64,000 nt of DNA from Pseudomonadota bacterium (GTDB taxonomy: Bacteria; Pseudomonadota; Gammaproteobacteria; Burkholderiales; Sulfuriferulaceae): assembly GCA_021801025.1 (NCBI GenBank), contig JAJYYK010000002.1, positions 186,001 through 250,000 of the forward strand. Direction: 5' to 3'. Below are positions 1 through 9,954 of the stretch, one piece after another. The position numbers and the translations under genes were made by a program. How positions within the stretch are numbered: position 1 is the first letter of the stretch; each line of letters opens with the position of its first letter. The notes beneath the pieces were generated by a model. It was given only the letters and a program-made list of their open reading frames with translations. It did not search any database and was not told where the DNA came from.

Positions 1-801
1 AAGCAGACGCAAGCGCATCCAATCTAATCTGTCTCCCAGACGCCGTAAATCTTCGGGACCATTCACCGTCACCGGCCGCAACAACTCGCCCTGCCCCATA
101 TGCCGGATCGCCTCGTCAATTTGGCGAATTGGGCGAGTGATTAATACAGAAAACCCTGACGCCAACAGCATCGCAAACGGAATCAGCGCGAGCAGCTGCC
201 AAATGACAATTTGGCGTGCCCGCACGGCCCTTTCCTGCATCGCATCGACTTCACTTTCGATGAGCACGAGACCGTGATCCAGAAAATTTCGTGTCGAATC
301 CAGTAAAGGCACAAAATCGCCAACCTCGTATTTGAGCGCTTCGGGTGATTGCCGGTCAGCAACCACTTTCCGAAAAATTGCAGTATCTGACAAACGCAAA
401 CCATCCAGCAATTGTTGTTGGTCAACACTCAGAGACAAGGCGGAAAGACTTGCTGCCGTCTTTTCAAAATTCGTGTGCGCCCGGAAATAGCCGTCAAGCA
501 AAGAAGCATCACCAAGAATGACCGACAACCTGACACTGCGTTCCATCGCTGACACTTCGTCCACAAGGATACGACTTCCGTGCGCAATTTGTTCGGCTTG
601 ATAAACCGTTTTTCGGTTCTGTTCCGCCAACTGGTCGATGGACATGGCGCTATAGATGAGCGCGAAAATTAATGGCAATACCACGAGGGAGAAACCGGTG
701 AGAATCAGTTTCAGAAAGGATTTTGGGTAGTACCGTAATAACCTCCGGATGGCATTGCCAGGCCCTCCCACCGCTTCTGTCGACTCAAAGTGAGTACTCA
801 T
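1..801 (-). CDS. Sensor histidine kinase, GlrK/QseE-like (partial, C-terminal part beyond left edge)
   Basis: The frame is open from the ATG at 799-801 to the window edge, so 267 N-terminal residues are visible and the kinase core lies outside. The visible part has a short cytoplasmic tail, a first membrane helix (about residues 25-47, SFLKLILTGFSLVVLPLIF), an all-helical periplasmic sensor region of about 140 residues, a second membrane helix near residues 187-207, and the start of a HAMP linker (TRPIRQIDEAIRHMGQGEL). This order and the wording around both helices resemble GlrK/QseE-type sensors, which phosphorylate the sigma-54 activator GlrR. No catalytic residue is visible, so function rests on architecture. 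It diverges from opgH. Confidence 0.7.
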   Translation of the reverse strand, partial: MSTHFESTEAVGGPGNAIRRLLRYYPKSFLKLILTGFSLVVLPLIFALIYSAMSIDQLAEQNRKTVYQAEQIAHGSRILVDEVSAMERSVRLSVILGDASLLDGYFRAHTNFEKTAASLSALSLSVDQQQLLDGLRLSDTAIFRKVVADRQSPEALKYEVGDFVPLLDSTRNFLDHGLVLIESEVDAMQERAVRARQIVIWQLLALIPFAMLLASGFSVLITRPIRQIDEAIRHMGQGELLRPVTVNGPEDLRRLGDRLDWMRLRLL

Positions 802-1336
802 TTTATCCGTCCGCCTCGTGTCATCACCAGTCGGGTAACCGGTGAGATAGTAAAAATATTATTTGTTACATGTAATTACTTTAACCCAAACAGGCTCTTT
901 AAGTCTTCACAAACGAAGATAATTTATTTCTTTGCCATGTTCAGTTCAGCACCTGTCGTTCACAACGCGCTTCTTTCAATCCAGATGACCGTGCCTCGTC
1001 ATCTCGCATCCTGATGGATTATTCGGATTTCACAAATAAGCGGTTAATGATCATGTTTCATGACGCGCAACAACCTGCCTTATCCCGCAAAACCGTCTCC
1101 ATTCAGAGACAATAATAATTCACTTTATTTTCATTATGTTGCAACTATAACCGAATCATTTGGGGATGATCTGTCGCTGTCAGGCGACAGATCATCCTGA
1201 ATCGTAACGCCAGCTCACACATCAATTCCTTTTATTTATACTAAAAAATACAATTAATCAATAAGATAATAAGAACATCTTATTTTGGCCCAATAATTGC
1301 TTAATGTACTGCAACTCATCACCACACACCTGCAAC
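802..1336. other. Divergent intergenic region, no gene seen
   Basis: This 535-base gap separates the kinase (leftward) from opgH (rightward). It is AT-rich, especially at 1201-1300. I saw no convincing coding frame. Its one striking element is the hairpin at 1163-1198, listed separately. Promoters for both flanking genes must lie here, but I could not pick a sigma-70 box with confidence. Confidence 0.6.
1163..1198. repeat. Strong inverted repeat (hairpin) between divergent genes
   Basis: Positions 1165-1177 (GATGATCTGTCGC) pair perfectly with 1184-1196 around a six-base loop. One more G-C pair and one G-T pair extend the stem. No T-run follows on either strand, and the position upstream of two divergent genes does not suit a terminator. 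It may be an operator, a mobile repeat or a leader structure. Confidence 0.75.
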
Positions 1337-3226
1337 ATGAAACCATACGATATCTCAACGATCATTCGGCCTACTACCCCTCCTATCCATCGTGGCAGCA
1401 TGACGCCACGTCCATGGACCGGCTTCTGGCGTGGCCTTTGGCTTGCACTGTTTCGCAGCACTGCTGCAGACCGGGAAGCACATAATTCTCCACCGTCATG
1501 GAAAGGCGCAGCTTCCCGGCGACGCGTCGCACTCATGGCAATTGCCGTCGCCAGCACCAGCATCGCCGCCACGCTGCTTTTTCATACCCAGACTGTTAAC
1601 AGCCCCCATCCACTTCTGCACTTCATTCAACTGACGTTGTTTGTGCTGCTGTTTGGCTGGGTAACAGTGGGCTTTGTCACGGCCCTGATGGGATTCTGGA
1701 TGCAATGGCATCCCGATCCCCATACCCTGTCCCTCGCTACGGGGCACCATCAGGTTCTGGATGAGAATGCCCGCACAGCGATCATCATGCCGATCTGTAA
1801 CGAACCCGCCGCACCTGTGTTTGCAGGGTTGCGCGCGACCTGCGAATCACTGGCCGAGGGCAAGCATGCCGATCTGTTTGATGTTTATGTACTGTCCGAT
1901 ACTTATGACCCGGTTTTGCGCACACAAGAACTGGTCGCCTGGATCGCCTTGCGGGAACAGCTCGGCGATCGCTGCCGCCTTTATTACCGTTTGCGCCAGC
2001 AGCGCAGTCGACGCAAGGCAGGAAATGTGGCGGATTTCTGCCGCCGCTGGGGGAAAAATTACCGTTATATGGTCGTGCTCGATGCCGACAGCGTGATGAC
2101 CGGGGAGACCGTTACCGCCCTGGTCAGCCTGATGGAAATGCATCCCAAAGCCGGTATCATTCAGACTGCGCCTCGTGCCTGTGGCGTACAGACCCTGCAC
2201 GCCCGTGCACAGCAATTTGCCGGAAGGGTTACCGGACGGTTGTTCACCGCAGGGATGCAATACTGGCAACTGGGTGAATCGCATTACTGGGGACATAATG
2301 CCATCATCCGCGTCGAACCGTTCATGAAACATTGTGCTTTAGCCAAATTACCCGGTAATGGCGGGTTGTCCGGTGAAATTCTTTCACATGATTTCGTGGA
2401 AGCCGCGCTGATGCGCCGTGCGGGTTATTACACCTGGCTGGTGACTGATCTGGAAGGCAGTTATGAGCAGCAACCTTCCAACCTGCTGGAGGAGCTCCAG
2501 CGCGACCGACGCTGGTGTCAGGGCAACCTGATGAATTTTCGTCTTATTACCGAACCTGGTTTTCGGCCCGCCCACCGTGCGATGCTGATTACCGGTGCCA
2601 TGGCCTATGTTTCTGCTCCGTTGTGGCTTTGCTTTCTTTTACTTAGCCTGGGTGTGCGACTACTGGAACCACACACCGCCGTGGCGAGTCCATTTGCCTG
2701 GCTGGGCATGTCTTCCACGCTGGAATTATTGTGGGCATTTACACTGACGCTGTTACTGTTACCACGGGTGCTGGCAGTACTCACCGTTATCGGTAAAGAC
2801 GAGCAGGCGAGTTATGGCGGCAGTGCAGCGTTGATCAAAAGCGCCTTGCTGGAAACGGTGCTTTCTGCCCTGCAAGCGCCCATACGCATGATGGCCCATA
2901 CGTTGTTCGTGCTCACCGCGCTGACCGGACTGAACCTGGAGTGGAAATCGCCAATGCGCGAAGCCCATTCCATCCTGTGGCGCGACGCATTACGCCGCTT
3001 CATGCCCATGATGCTCCCCGTCATGCTGGGTTTAGTGGTCACATTCCTGTTCCACCGCGATGCGGTGTGGTGGTTATTGCCAACAGGATTGCCGCTCATG
3101 CTCTCCGCCCCGTTGACCGTGTTCACCAGTGAATCCCGTTGGGGTCTGTCGCTACGCCGTCATCGCTGGTTACTTACACCGGAAGAACGCACCATCCCGG
3201 CGGTGCTGGCGCGGGCCTGGACATGA
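1337..3226 (+). CDS. opgH: Glucan glucosyltransferase OpgH (MdoH)
   Basis: Inner-membrane GT2 enzyme that polymerises UDP-glucose into osmoregulated periplasmic glucans. At 629 residues it matches the short form seen in many beta- and gammaproteobacteria; the E. coli protein is near 850. Visible landmarks are the conserved N-terminal block MTPRPWTGFWRG, paired helices before the catalytic loop, YVLSDTYDP, the DxD-type VVLDADS, LSHDFVEAALMRRAGY, the R-DRRWCQGNL product-binding motif, and a cluster of C-terminal membrane helices. No clear ribosome site was found. I chose the ATG at 1337 because it leaves a plausible lead before MTPRPW; the ATG at 1304 is an alternative. It precedes opgD, the reverse of the usual opgG-opgH order. 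Confidence 0.9.
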   Translation: MKPYDISTIIRPTTPPIHRGSMTPRPWTGFWRGLWLALFRSTAADREAHNSPPSWKGAASRRRVALMAIAVASTSIAATLLFHTQTVNSPHPLLHFIQLTLFVLLFGWVTVGFVTALMGFWMQWHPDPHTLSLATGHHQVLDENARTAIIMPICNEPAAPVFAGLRATCESLAEGKHADLFDVYVLSDTYDPVLRTQELVAWIALREQLGDRCRLYYRLRQQRSRRKAGNVADFCRRWGKNYRYMVVLDADSVMTGETVTALVSLMEMHPKAGIIQTAPRACGVQTLHARAQQFAGRVTGRLFTAGMQYWQLGESHYWGHNAIIRVEPFMKHCALAKLPGNGGLSGEILSHDFVEAALMRRAGYYTWLVTDLEGSYEQQPSNLLEELQRDRRWCQGNLMNFRLITEPGFRPAHRAMLITGAMAYVSAPLWLCFLLLSLGVRLLEPHTAVASPFAWLGMSSTLELLWAFTLTLLLLPRVLAVLTVIGKDEQASYGGSAALIKSALLETVLSALQAPIRMMAHTLFVLTALTGLNLEWKSPMREAHSILWRDALRRFMPMMLPVMLGLVVTFLFHRDAVWWLLPTGLPLMLSAPLTVFTSESRWGLSLRRHRWLLTPEERTIPAVLARAWT

Positions 3227-3267
3227 AACTTGCGCGCAAATGCGCGCCATAACATACCCTTTGTACC

Positions 3268-3302
3268 CGTGAATGAATAAGATGGTCATTTATTCATTCA
3301 CG
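3268..3302 (+). repeat. AT-rich hairpin between opgH and opgD
   Basis: CGTGAATGAATAA (3268-3280) pairs exactly with 3290-3302 around a nine-base loop and is followed by AATTTTTAT. It could be an intrinsic terminator or attenuator, or an mRNA-stabilising element. It lies 33 bases before the opgD start, so it may set the H:D expression ratio. Confidence 0.65.
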
Positions 3303-3335
3303 AATTTTTATCATTAAAATACCAAGGTTTCATTT

Positions 3336-4952
3336 ATGCCCGAATTCAACCGTCGCCAATTTCTTGGTCTGCTGGCCACTGCCGCTGCCTCCGCCGCCAT
3401 ACCATGGTCTAATGCTCTGGCCGCTGATGCCGGACTGGCATTGGGCGCAGCAAACACTTTTTCCTGGGATGGCCTGATTGGTGAAGCACAGCTGTTGGCG
3501 CAACAACCCTTCCAGCCTGCCCCGCAGCCCGACTCAGCTATACTCCAGCAAATTGATTGGGAAGCGCATGGAAAAATCCATTTCAAATCAGAAGACGCGC
3601 TATTTGCCAACGGCCCCGGACAATATCCCCTTGCATTTTTTCATCCGGGGCGTTTTTTTCAGTCTCCAGTACAGATGTATCGACTTGATCATGCTCTGGA
3701 GGGATCACCGTCGCAAATGATTGCGCGTGAAATTTTGTTCGACAAGCGACACTTTGACATGCCTGCCGACAGCCCGGCCCAACATCTGGGGGCGCAGACC
3801 CACTATGCCGGCTTTCGTATTCAGGAAAGCCGTCTCGGTGATCAATCACGTCTCAATTGGCAAAATAACGACTGGGCTGCCTTTTTGGGCGCCTCCTATT
3901 TTCGCGCTATCGGCGACGATTACCAATATGGTATCTCTGCACGGGGCATTGCCATCAATGCGGTAGAACCGGACCAGCCTGAGGAGTTTCCGGCTTTTAC
4001 CCGTTTCTATTTTGATCCGCCCAAAGACGGTTCTAACACGGTGATCGTGTACGCATTGCTCGATGGCCCCAGTGTGACCGGCGCTTATCGATTTGCCATC
4101 ACGCGAACAGTTGGTGTGGTGATGGACATCGATGCCAATCTGTTTCTTCGGCGGGATGTCGCCCGTTTCGGGATTGCACCTGCCACGTCGATGTACTGGT
4201 TTTCGGAAAAGGACAAGGAATTCCAGATCGACTGGCGACCTGAAGTGCATGATTCAGACGGTTTGGCGCTGTGGACCGGCGCGAATGAACACATCTGGCG
4301 CCCGCTTATCAATCCCGGGGGCATTAACGTGTCGGCCTTTGCCGACCACAATCCCCGGGGATTTGGCTTGATGCAACGAGAACGGCATTTCGACAGATAT
4401 CTGGATGCTGTGCATTATGAGCGCCGCCCCAGTCTCTGGATTGAACCCCTGGAAGACTGGGGTGACGGATCGGTACAACTGGTTGAACTGCACACGGAAG
4501 AAGAACTCTACGACAATATTGTCGCCATGTGGGTACCCCACGCAAAAGCCACCGCAGGTTCAAGCTATCGCCTGCACTACCGCCTGCACTGGATGGCAGA
4601 AGAACCATTTAAAACCGGTCTGGCCCGCTGTGTAGCCACTCGCATCGGGCGTGGTGGTGAACCGGCAAAGCGCCCCCCCAACGTTCATAAATTTGAGGTG
4701 GAATTCAGAGGCGGCGCACTCGACCAACTGCCAGCGGGTACCATTCCCGAAGCCGTTCTGACGGTTTCACGTGGCGCGATATCCAATGTGGCCACTGAAA
4801 CCGTTCCCAATGGCGGTCCTGAGCATTGGCGAACACTGTTTGATCTGGGCCCTTTAGAAAAAGGAACAGACCCCGTTGAAATACGTCTTTTTCTCCGTAA
4901 CGGAGGACAAACACTCAGTGAAACATGGCTTTATCAATACCATCCGGCCTGA
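3336..4952 (+). CDS. opgD: Periplasmic glucan biosynthesis protein, OpgD/OpgG (MdoG) family, Tat-exported
   Basis: A 538-residue protein of the MdoG family, which modifies or matures the glucan backbone in the periplasm. The N-terminus carries a twin-arginine signal (NRRQFLG followed by an Ala-rich hydrophobic stretch ending near ALAADAG). This is the OpgD pattern; OpgG normally uses Sec. The rest reads as the two-domain beta-sandwich family, with blocks such as FHPGRFFQSPVQMYRLDH, GASYFRAIGDDYQYGISARG and FPAFTRFYFDPPKDGSN. It follows opgH by 109 bases that contain a hairpin, so the two probably share a transcript. The OpgD versus OpgG choice rests only on the Tat signal. Confidence 0.88.
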   Translation: MPEFNRRQFLGLLATAAASAAIPWSNALAADAGLALGAANTFSWDGLIGEAQLLAQQPFQPAPQPDSAILQQIDWEAHGKIHFKSEDALFANGPGQYPLAFFHPGRFFQSPVQMYRLDHALEGSPSQMIAREILFDKRHFDMPADSPAQHLGAQTHYAGFRIQESRLGDQSRLNWQNNDWAAFLGASYFRAIGDDYQYGISARGIAINAVEPDQPEEFPAFTRFYFDPPKDGSNTVIVYALLDGPSVTGAYRFAITRTVGVVMDIDANLFLRRDVARFGIAPATSMYWFSEKDKEFQIDWRPEVHDSDGLALWTGANEHIWRPLINPGGINVSAFADHNPRGFGLMQRERHFDRYLDAVHYERRPSLWIEPLEDWGDGSVQLVELHTEEELYDNIVAMWVPHAKATAGSSYRLHYRLHWMAEEPFKTGLARCVATRIGRGGEPAKRPPNVHKFEVEFRGGALDQLPAGTIPEAVLTVSRGAISNVATETVPNGGPEHWRTLFDLGPLEKGTDPVEIRLFLRNGGQTLSETWLYQYHPA

Positions 4953-5262
4953 AGCACGACAAAGTTTTGAGCAGGGCTCTATGCATCAACGGATTAATCA
5001 AAATATGGCGAGCGGCATGAGTTGGTCATGAATCGGGATATTCGACGATTTTGGCTTACAACCCCATGACACCACCCAATTATCTCATCAGGCAAGTTGG
5101 CATCACTGCACCAACGAAACATCCTGCCTTGTTCGCCTGCCAATACTCAATCGGTGTGCAAACCGGTACAAACTCAAAAGCAATGTGGTTGCGGTCTGTT
5201 GCTGCACGTTTTTCGGGCGCGTACTGGCTCACGACACGAAAAAACAAAAAAGGAAGATAACA
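4953..5262. other. Intergenic gap upstream of ggpPS
   Basis: This is a 310-base gap between opgD and the glucosylglycerol gene. I saw no terminator hairpin, no -24/-12 element and no credible ORF. The start of the next gene is fixed by a purine-rich ribosome site (AGGAAG) at 5251-5256. Confidence 0.5.
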
Positions 5263-7536
5263 ATGCGAACCGAATTACGTTTACCCAAACTACTCAAGGA
5301 CCGGTGCATTGTGCTGGCTACCGACCTGGATGGCACTTTGCTTGCAGGTCCGCAGCCAGCCCGGCGCATCCTGCGGGAATTATTTAGAAGCAATATACCT
5401 AACTCAAAACTTATTTTTGTGACAGGTCGGGGTCTTGAGTCGGTGTTACCCGTTCTGAACGACCCGACCGTACCGCGCCCTGATTACATCATTGCCGATG
5501 TGGGTGCAACCGTTGTTTACGGCGAAAGCCTGCTGCCCGTCACACCGCTGCTGCAAGAAATTACGGCAGCATGGCCGGGAACCCAGCAAGTACTTGAAGC
5601 ACTGGCCCCATTTACCTATCTTGAACGGCAAACCGTACCGCAAGAACGCCGATGTTCATTTTTTGTCCAGGAAGATCTGATTGACGAAGCACTACGACGC
5701 GTTGTTGATGAGTTAGGCTGCGAACTTCTTTTTTCCTCACAACGGTATCTCGATGTGCTTCCCAAAGGCGTAGGAAAAGGCGCCACCTTACGACGACTCT
5801 GCGAACAACTTGGCTTCGGCCTCGAATCGGTCATCACGGTTGGTGACACACTCAATGATTTATCGATGTTTACGACTGGTTTCCACGGTATCGTGGTGGG
5901 TGGGGCAGAACCCGCCCTGGTCGAAGCCGTACGACATCTCGAGCATACCCACGTTGCGATAGGCGAAGGGTGCGCCGGAATTCTCGAGGGCCTTGCACAC
6001 CACAAGTTACTGAGCAGTGAAACACCCGTAACTGCCGACAGCTGGGGAAAGGCTGATCTGGTCATGGTATACCACCGACTTCCGTTTGACGAAACGGCAG
6101 AGGGGAAAAAAAGACGACCCAAAAGCCCTAATGGAATCATTCCCACCCTGCTTAATTTCTTTGCGGACGGTGCCACAGGTTCATGGGTCGCATGGTCGCA
6201 GCAACCTACCCGCGAGCCCGAAGCGTTCAACGTGCGGGTCGCAGTCGACGAGAAAAAATACGCGAATCTGCACGCAGCTCGCATACCGTTGACGGCAAAT
6301 GACGTTGATCTATTTTATAAAAAGTTTTCCAAAGAAGCCTTTTGGCCGATCATTTTTTCATTTCCTGACAAAGCGGTATTTCAGCACACGCACTGGGAAC
6401 ATTACCTCAAGATCAACGAAATTTTTGCCAAACAAACAGTCGCCGAAGCATCGGAGGGGAGCCTGGTTTGGGTGCATGACTATAACCTGTGGATGGTACC
6501 GGCATTTTTGCGTATGCTCCGCCCCGATCTGAAAATCGCGTTTTTTCACCACACAGCCTTTCCATCATCGGATGTGTTCAACATTATTCCCTGGCGCCGC
6601 GAGATCATCGGAAGCTTGTTACAATGCGACTACATCGGCTTTCACATTCCACGCTATGTCGAAAATTTTATCGACGCCGTACGCAGTTATGCCCCTACCG
6701 AGATTCTGGACACCACCCCATGCGCGCCCCGATTTCTCACCTATGGCTGCACGCTCGGCGTTGATTCGACGACCACCGGCATAAAGGTGGCTGGTCGAAG
6801 CGTCCGTTTAGGCGCGCATCCCGTTGGCATTGACTGTAAGCAAATCGATCGCCTCTTGCGAAAGCGCTCAGTGCGCCAAAAAATCAAGGGCATCCGTGCC
6901 GAGCTGGGTGATCGATTAGCCATCCTCTCACTCGAACGGCTCGACTACGTGAAAGGTTCGCTTGAGAAATTACTGGCATTTGAGACATTACTTGAGAAGC
7001 ACCCGGAACTGATAGGTAAAGTGGTCTTGCTGAATTTCGTGACGCCAGCTGCGCATGGTATGGAAGTGTACGAATCGCTACGGGTTGAAGTGGATCAGAT
7101 GGTCGGTCGCATTAACGGTCGATTTTCGACGCTCGACTGGACACCGATAAAGTATTTTTACCGCTCACTTCCTTATGAAGATGTCGTGGCATATTACGCC
7201 GTTGCCGATATTGCATGGATCACGCCCTTGCGTGACGGCCTCAATCTGGTAGCGAAAGAATATGTGGCGACACAAGGGAGCGTCGGTGGTAATGGGGCGC
7301 TTGTTTTATCTGAATTTGCGGGAGCGGCTGTCGAATTACACGGTGCCCTGCTGACCAATCCGTACGACGCAGCCAGCATGGTGCAGACACTTCACTTCGC
7401 GCTCACACTGGCACCCGATGAGCGCACATACCGCATGTCGCGTTTGAACGCAATCGTGCGTACCCATGACGTGCGCGCGTGGGGTGACGGCTTCCTGCAT
7501 GCGGTACGTGATGAAACAGGATCGCCCTTCGGCTAA
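5263..7536 (+). CDS. ggpS: Fused glucosylglycerol-phosphate phosphatase/synthase (GgpPS-like)
   Basis: A 757-residue two-domain enzyme. Residues 15-270 are a HAD hydrolase, with catalytic motif [11 protein letters not shown] and metal motif [10 protein letters not shown]. The remainder is a GT20 glucosyltransferase of the trehalose-6-phosphate synthase fold, with [50 protein letters not shown] and [11 protein letters not shown]. This HAD-first order matches the bifunctional GgpPS described in Azotobacter and Pseudomonas, which makes the osmolyte glucosylglycerol from ADP-glucose and glycerol-3-phosphate. OtsA/OtsB fusions have the opposite order. The ATG at 5263 follows a good ribosome site; an upstream in-frame start at 5185 would add 26 residues of unlikely sequence. 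Substrate is inferred from family. The stop overlaps nifA, which is convergent. Confidence 0.82.
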   Translation: MRTELRLPKLLKDRCIVLATDLDGTLLAGPQPARRILRELFRSNIPNSKLIFVTGRGLESVLPVLNDPTVPRPDYIIADVGATVVYGESLLPVTPLLQEITAAWPGTQQVLEALAPFTYLERQTVPQERRCSFFVQEDLIDEALRRVVDELGCELLFSSQRYLDVLPKGVGKGATLRRLCEQLGFGLESVITVGDTLNDLSMFTTGFHGIVVGGAEPALVEAVRHLEHTHVAIGEGCAGILEGLAHHKLLSSETPVTADSWGKADLVMVYHRLPFDETAEGKKRRPKSPNGIIPTLLNFFADGATGSWVAWSQQPTREPEAFNVRVAVDEKKYANLHAARIPLTANDVDLFYKKFSKEAFWPIIFSFPDKAVFQHTHWEHYLKINEIFAKQTVAEASEGSLVWVHDYNLWMVPAFLRMLRPDLKIAFFHHTAFPSSDVFNIIPWRREIIGSLLQCDYIGFHIPRYVENFIDAVRSYAPTEILDTTPCAPRFLTYGCTLGVDSTTTGIKVAGRSVRLGAHPVGIDCKQIDRLLRKRSVRQKIKGIRAELGDRLAILSLERLDYVKGSLEKLLAFETLLEKHPELIGKVVLLNFVTPAAHGMEVYESLRVEVDQMVGRINGRFSTLDWTPIKYFYRSLPYEDVVAYYAVADIAWITPLRDGLNLVAKEYVATQGSVGGNGALVLSEFAGAAVELHGALLTNPYDAASMVQTLHFALTLAPDERTYRMSRLNAIVRTHDVRAWGDGFLHAVRDETGSPFG

Positions 7537-9170
7537 AACTTCCTGACTTCAATATTGAATTTCAATAAAGCATAGCCCATTTGTCGTGCCGAAATATTCA
7601 GCAATCTCGCCGCCTTGGCCTGCACCCAACCACATTGCTCCAGCGCCCAAATCAATTTTTCACGCTCAGTAGTGGGTGGATTAACGGGTTCATTTTCCTT
7701 ACCCTCTGGCGATAGAACAGGCATTTCGGCCCCGATCTCCCGATGACTGACTGGCATGCTGACTGCCACCGCGTCAACTTCGCCATGCAGCATCTGGGAA
7801 AGACAGCGGTCATGCTGACATAAAAAATCAACTTCCTGAATCATATTACCCCGGGTCATTGTTGCCGTGCGCTCAACGCAATTTTCCAGTTCACGCACAT
7901 TACCCGGCCAATAACAATTGAGCATCACCCGCATCGCTTCAGGTGAGATTTTCATATCACGCTGATTTTCACTGTTGAACCGTTTCAGAAACAATTCAAT
8001 CAAGTAAGGAATATCTTCTCGCCGTTCGCGCAAAGAGGGTAGAAAAATCCCCACCACATTAATCCGGTAATACAAATCCGCACGAAAATTACCATCCATG
8101 ATGGCTTTTTCCAAATCACGGTTGGTTGCCGTAATCAGCCGCACATCCACCCGTATTGAACGGTTACCCCCTACACGCTCAAATTCGCGCTCTTGCAACA
8201 CACGCAACAGTTTCGTCTGGAATTCAGGAGAAATGTCGCCAATTTCATCGAGAAATAATGTGCCGCCATGCGCCATCTCAAAACGGCCTTTGCGTTCGTT
8301 CTGCGCGCCGGTAAATGCACCCTTTTCATGACCGAACAACTCGGATTCCAGCAATGTTTCTGACAATGCAGCACAATTCAGCTTGATGAATGGCCCCGCT
8401 TTGCGTGGGCTAAGATAATGAATTGCCTTGGCAATCACTTCTTTTCCGGTACCGCTTTCGCCGCGCAATAAAATTGTTGCACGGCCTGGCGCAGCCTGGT
8501 GTACCTGGGCGAAAACCTCCTGCATGCCTTTTGAATAGCCCACCACATTGTCAAGACTGTATTTGCCCTGCAGTTCGGTTTTTAACCGGCGTTGCTCCTG
8601 CACCAGCGCCTCACGTTCAGCGACCACACCTTGTTGCAAACGTATGGCCTGCCCAATCAGATTCGCCACCATGCTGAGCAACATGACTTTTTTCTGAAAT
8701 GAACCGCTGTAGGCATCGGCCAGATGATCCAGACTCAGCACACCGGCAACTTGGGTGCCGATTTTAATGGGTACCCCCACAAATGACACCGGTTGATTTT
8801 CTGTTCCTTCGAGTGATCCGGTCCTGTTCAAGTACAAAGGCTCATCTGCAATATCGTGTAACACGACGGGCATACCGGATTGAAGAATCTTTCCGGTTAT
8901 CCCTTCACCCGGCTCGAATCGGCCACGGCGAAATTCCTCTTTACTCAAACCATAGGCAGCCACCAACCGCAATTCTCCAGATGGCTGCAACACACTGACC
9001 ATACCGCGCCGTATTCCGAGGTAGTTTGCCAGGACATTCAAAACTTCACGTAACGTTCTGGGTAAATTCAGTGATGAACTTAATATCTTGCTGACATCGT
9101 AAATGGTCAACAGATCCCGATCCTGACCGAATTCCAGTTTATTCGCCATTAAGGCTTGTGATTGCGCCAT
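7533..9170 (-). CDS. nifA: NifA, sigma-54-dependent nif activator (oxygen-sensitive cysteine type)
   Basis: Master activator of nitrogen fixation, 545 residues. It has an N-terminal GAF domain (about 25-175), a sigma-54 AAA+ domain with Walker A GESGTGKE (237-244), the sigma-54 contact loop GAFTGA (284-289) and LFLDEIGD, an interdomain linker, and a Fis-type helix-turn-helix at the C-terminus ([20 protein letters not shown]). Cys419, Cys431, Cys451 and Cys456 form the C-X11-C-X19-C-X4-C pattern that marks NifA proteins whose activity is directly oxygen- or redox-sensitive. No nifL adjoins it, which fits. An AGGACAGG ribosome site precedes the ATG. It overlaps the convergent ggpPS stop by four bases. 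I saw no NifA site at its own promoter. Confidence 0.96.
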   Translation of the reverse strand: MAQSQALMANKLEFGQDRDLLTIYDVSKILSSSLNLPRTLREVLNVLANYLGIRRGMVSVLQPSGELRLVAAYGLSKEEFRRGRFEPGEGITGKILQSGMPVVLHDIADEPLYLNRTGSLEGTENQPVSFVGVPIKIGTQVAGVLSLDHLADAYSGSFQKKVMLLSMVANLIGQAIRLQQGVVAEREALVQEQRRLKTELQGKYSLDNVVGYSKGMQEVFAQVHQAAPGRATILLRGESGTGKEVIAKAIHYLSPRKAGPFIKLNCAALSETLLESELFGHEKGAFTGAQNERKGRFEMAHGGTLFLDEIGDISPEFQTKLLRVLQEREFERVGGNRSIRVDVRLITATNRDLEKAIMDGNFRADLYYRINVVGIFLPSLRERREDIPYLIELFLKRFNSENQRDMKISPEAMRVMLNCYWPGNVRELENCVERTATMTRGNMIQEVDFLCQHDRCLSQMLHGEVDAVAVSMPVSHREIGAEMPVLSPEGKENEPVNPPTTEREKLIWALEQCGWVQAKAARLLNISARQMGYALLKFNIEVRKF

Positions 9171-9601
9171 GTCCTGTCCTATTCCTGATTGCGTTCTACA
9201 CTTCCCCTTGCTCGTATTTTTCTTCGTATCGTGACAGTGAGAGATAAAAATTGGTTGAAAGATATTCTGTCAGCCTGCTTGACTTAAACCCTGAACGGCA
9301 GTTGACCTCATATTGATATGCCACACCAGTACATTTCCATTATTTCACCACCCACCCTTTCGGCGAGTGTGCCATGAACCGTGGCGGTCTTTCGTTAATC
9401 ATACACACAAACCCTCAGCTCATTACATAACAGGTAGACTTAATTTTAAAAGAAAAATTCAATTTGATACGCCTTTTGAAAAAATTCACAATGCGCACTT
9501 ACCGGAAAAACATAACCGCCTATGAGCTTGCACGCTTCATATTTGGCATCATTTTTGCTTTACAAGATGAACACAACATCATCATTCACATGGAGAGCCC
9601 T
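9171..9601. other. Divergent region between nifA and fmdB
   Basis: This 431-base gap carries the nifA promoter (not located) and a -24/-12 element for fmdB at 9544-9559. I searched for TGT-N10-ACA NifA sites and found none exact. The single TGT near 9368 is followed by GTG at the required distance. No coding frame looked real. Confidence 0.55.
9544..9559 (+). promoter_or_regulatory. Candidate sigma-54 promoter for fmdB
   Basis: TGGCATCATTTTTGCT keeps GG and GC exactly 12 bases apart and matches the TGGCAC-N5-TTGCW consensus except at the sixth position. The predicted start near 9570 leaves a leader of about 32 bases before the fmdB ATG. No exact NifA site lies upstream, so control by NifA is unproven. 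Confidence 0.65.
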
Positions 9602-9835
9602 ATGCCTATCTTCGAATACCAATGCCGTCAATGCGGCAATGCCTGCGAATTGCTCATCAAAGGGGAACAGGTTCCGCTTTGTCCGCATTGTGGCAGCGAA
9701 GCCCTCGACAAGCAGATCTCATTGCCAGCGGCCAAAGGAAAATTTCCCGCAATGGTCAAAGCCGCCCGTTCTCAAGCATCTCGTGAAGGACATTTCAGCA
9801 ATTACTCGGCAGCCGAACGTAAAAAAGCTCAATAA
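9602..9835 (+). CDS. FmdB-type zinc-ribbon protein
   Basis: A 77-residue protein opening with the family hallmark MPIFEYQC. Two Cys pairs (CRQC and CPHC) form a zinc ribbon over residues 1-40, followed by a basic, Ala/Ser-rich tail. FmdB-like ribbons are small putative regulators whose exact role is unknown. The ATG at 9602 follows a GGAGAG ribosome site; an in-frame upstream extension lacks one. The gene has its own sigma-54-type promoter and ends at a shared terminator with modG, which links it to nitrogen or molybdenum physiology by position only. Confidence 0.82.
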   Translation: MPIFEYQCRQCGNACELLIKGEQVPLCPHCGSEALDKQISLPAAKGKFPAMVKAARSQASREGHFSNYSAAERKKAQ

Positions 9836-9887
9836 ATCTCTCGCAGGACGCTTATCACGCGAGAATATTTAGCAAAAATTGGTGTTA

Positions 9888-9913
9888 GTAGAGCAAAAGC
9901 AATTTTGCTCTAC
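9888..9913. terminator. Bidirectional terminator between fmdB and modG
   Basis: GTAGAGCAAAA (9888-9898) pairs perfectly with 9903-9913 around a GCAA loop. The A/T-rich stem arms give a T-tract in either direction. It sits between convergent genes, the usual place for a shared terminator. Confidence 0.75.
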
Positions 9914-9954
9914 GATGCATCGCCACTTGAAGCTTGAGCACTTCGGCGGTATTT

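Noticed and set aside
9171-9400. Autoregulatory NifA site or -24/-12 element for nifA
   Set aside because: The best candidates have the wrong spacing (GC to CC off by one) and no exact TGT-N10-ACA was found.
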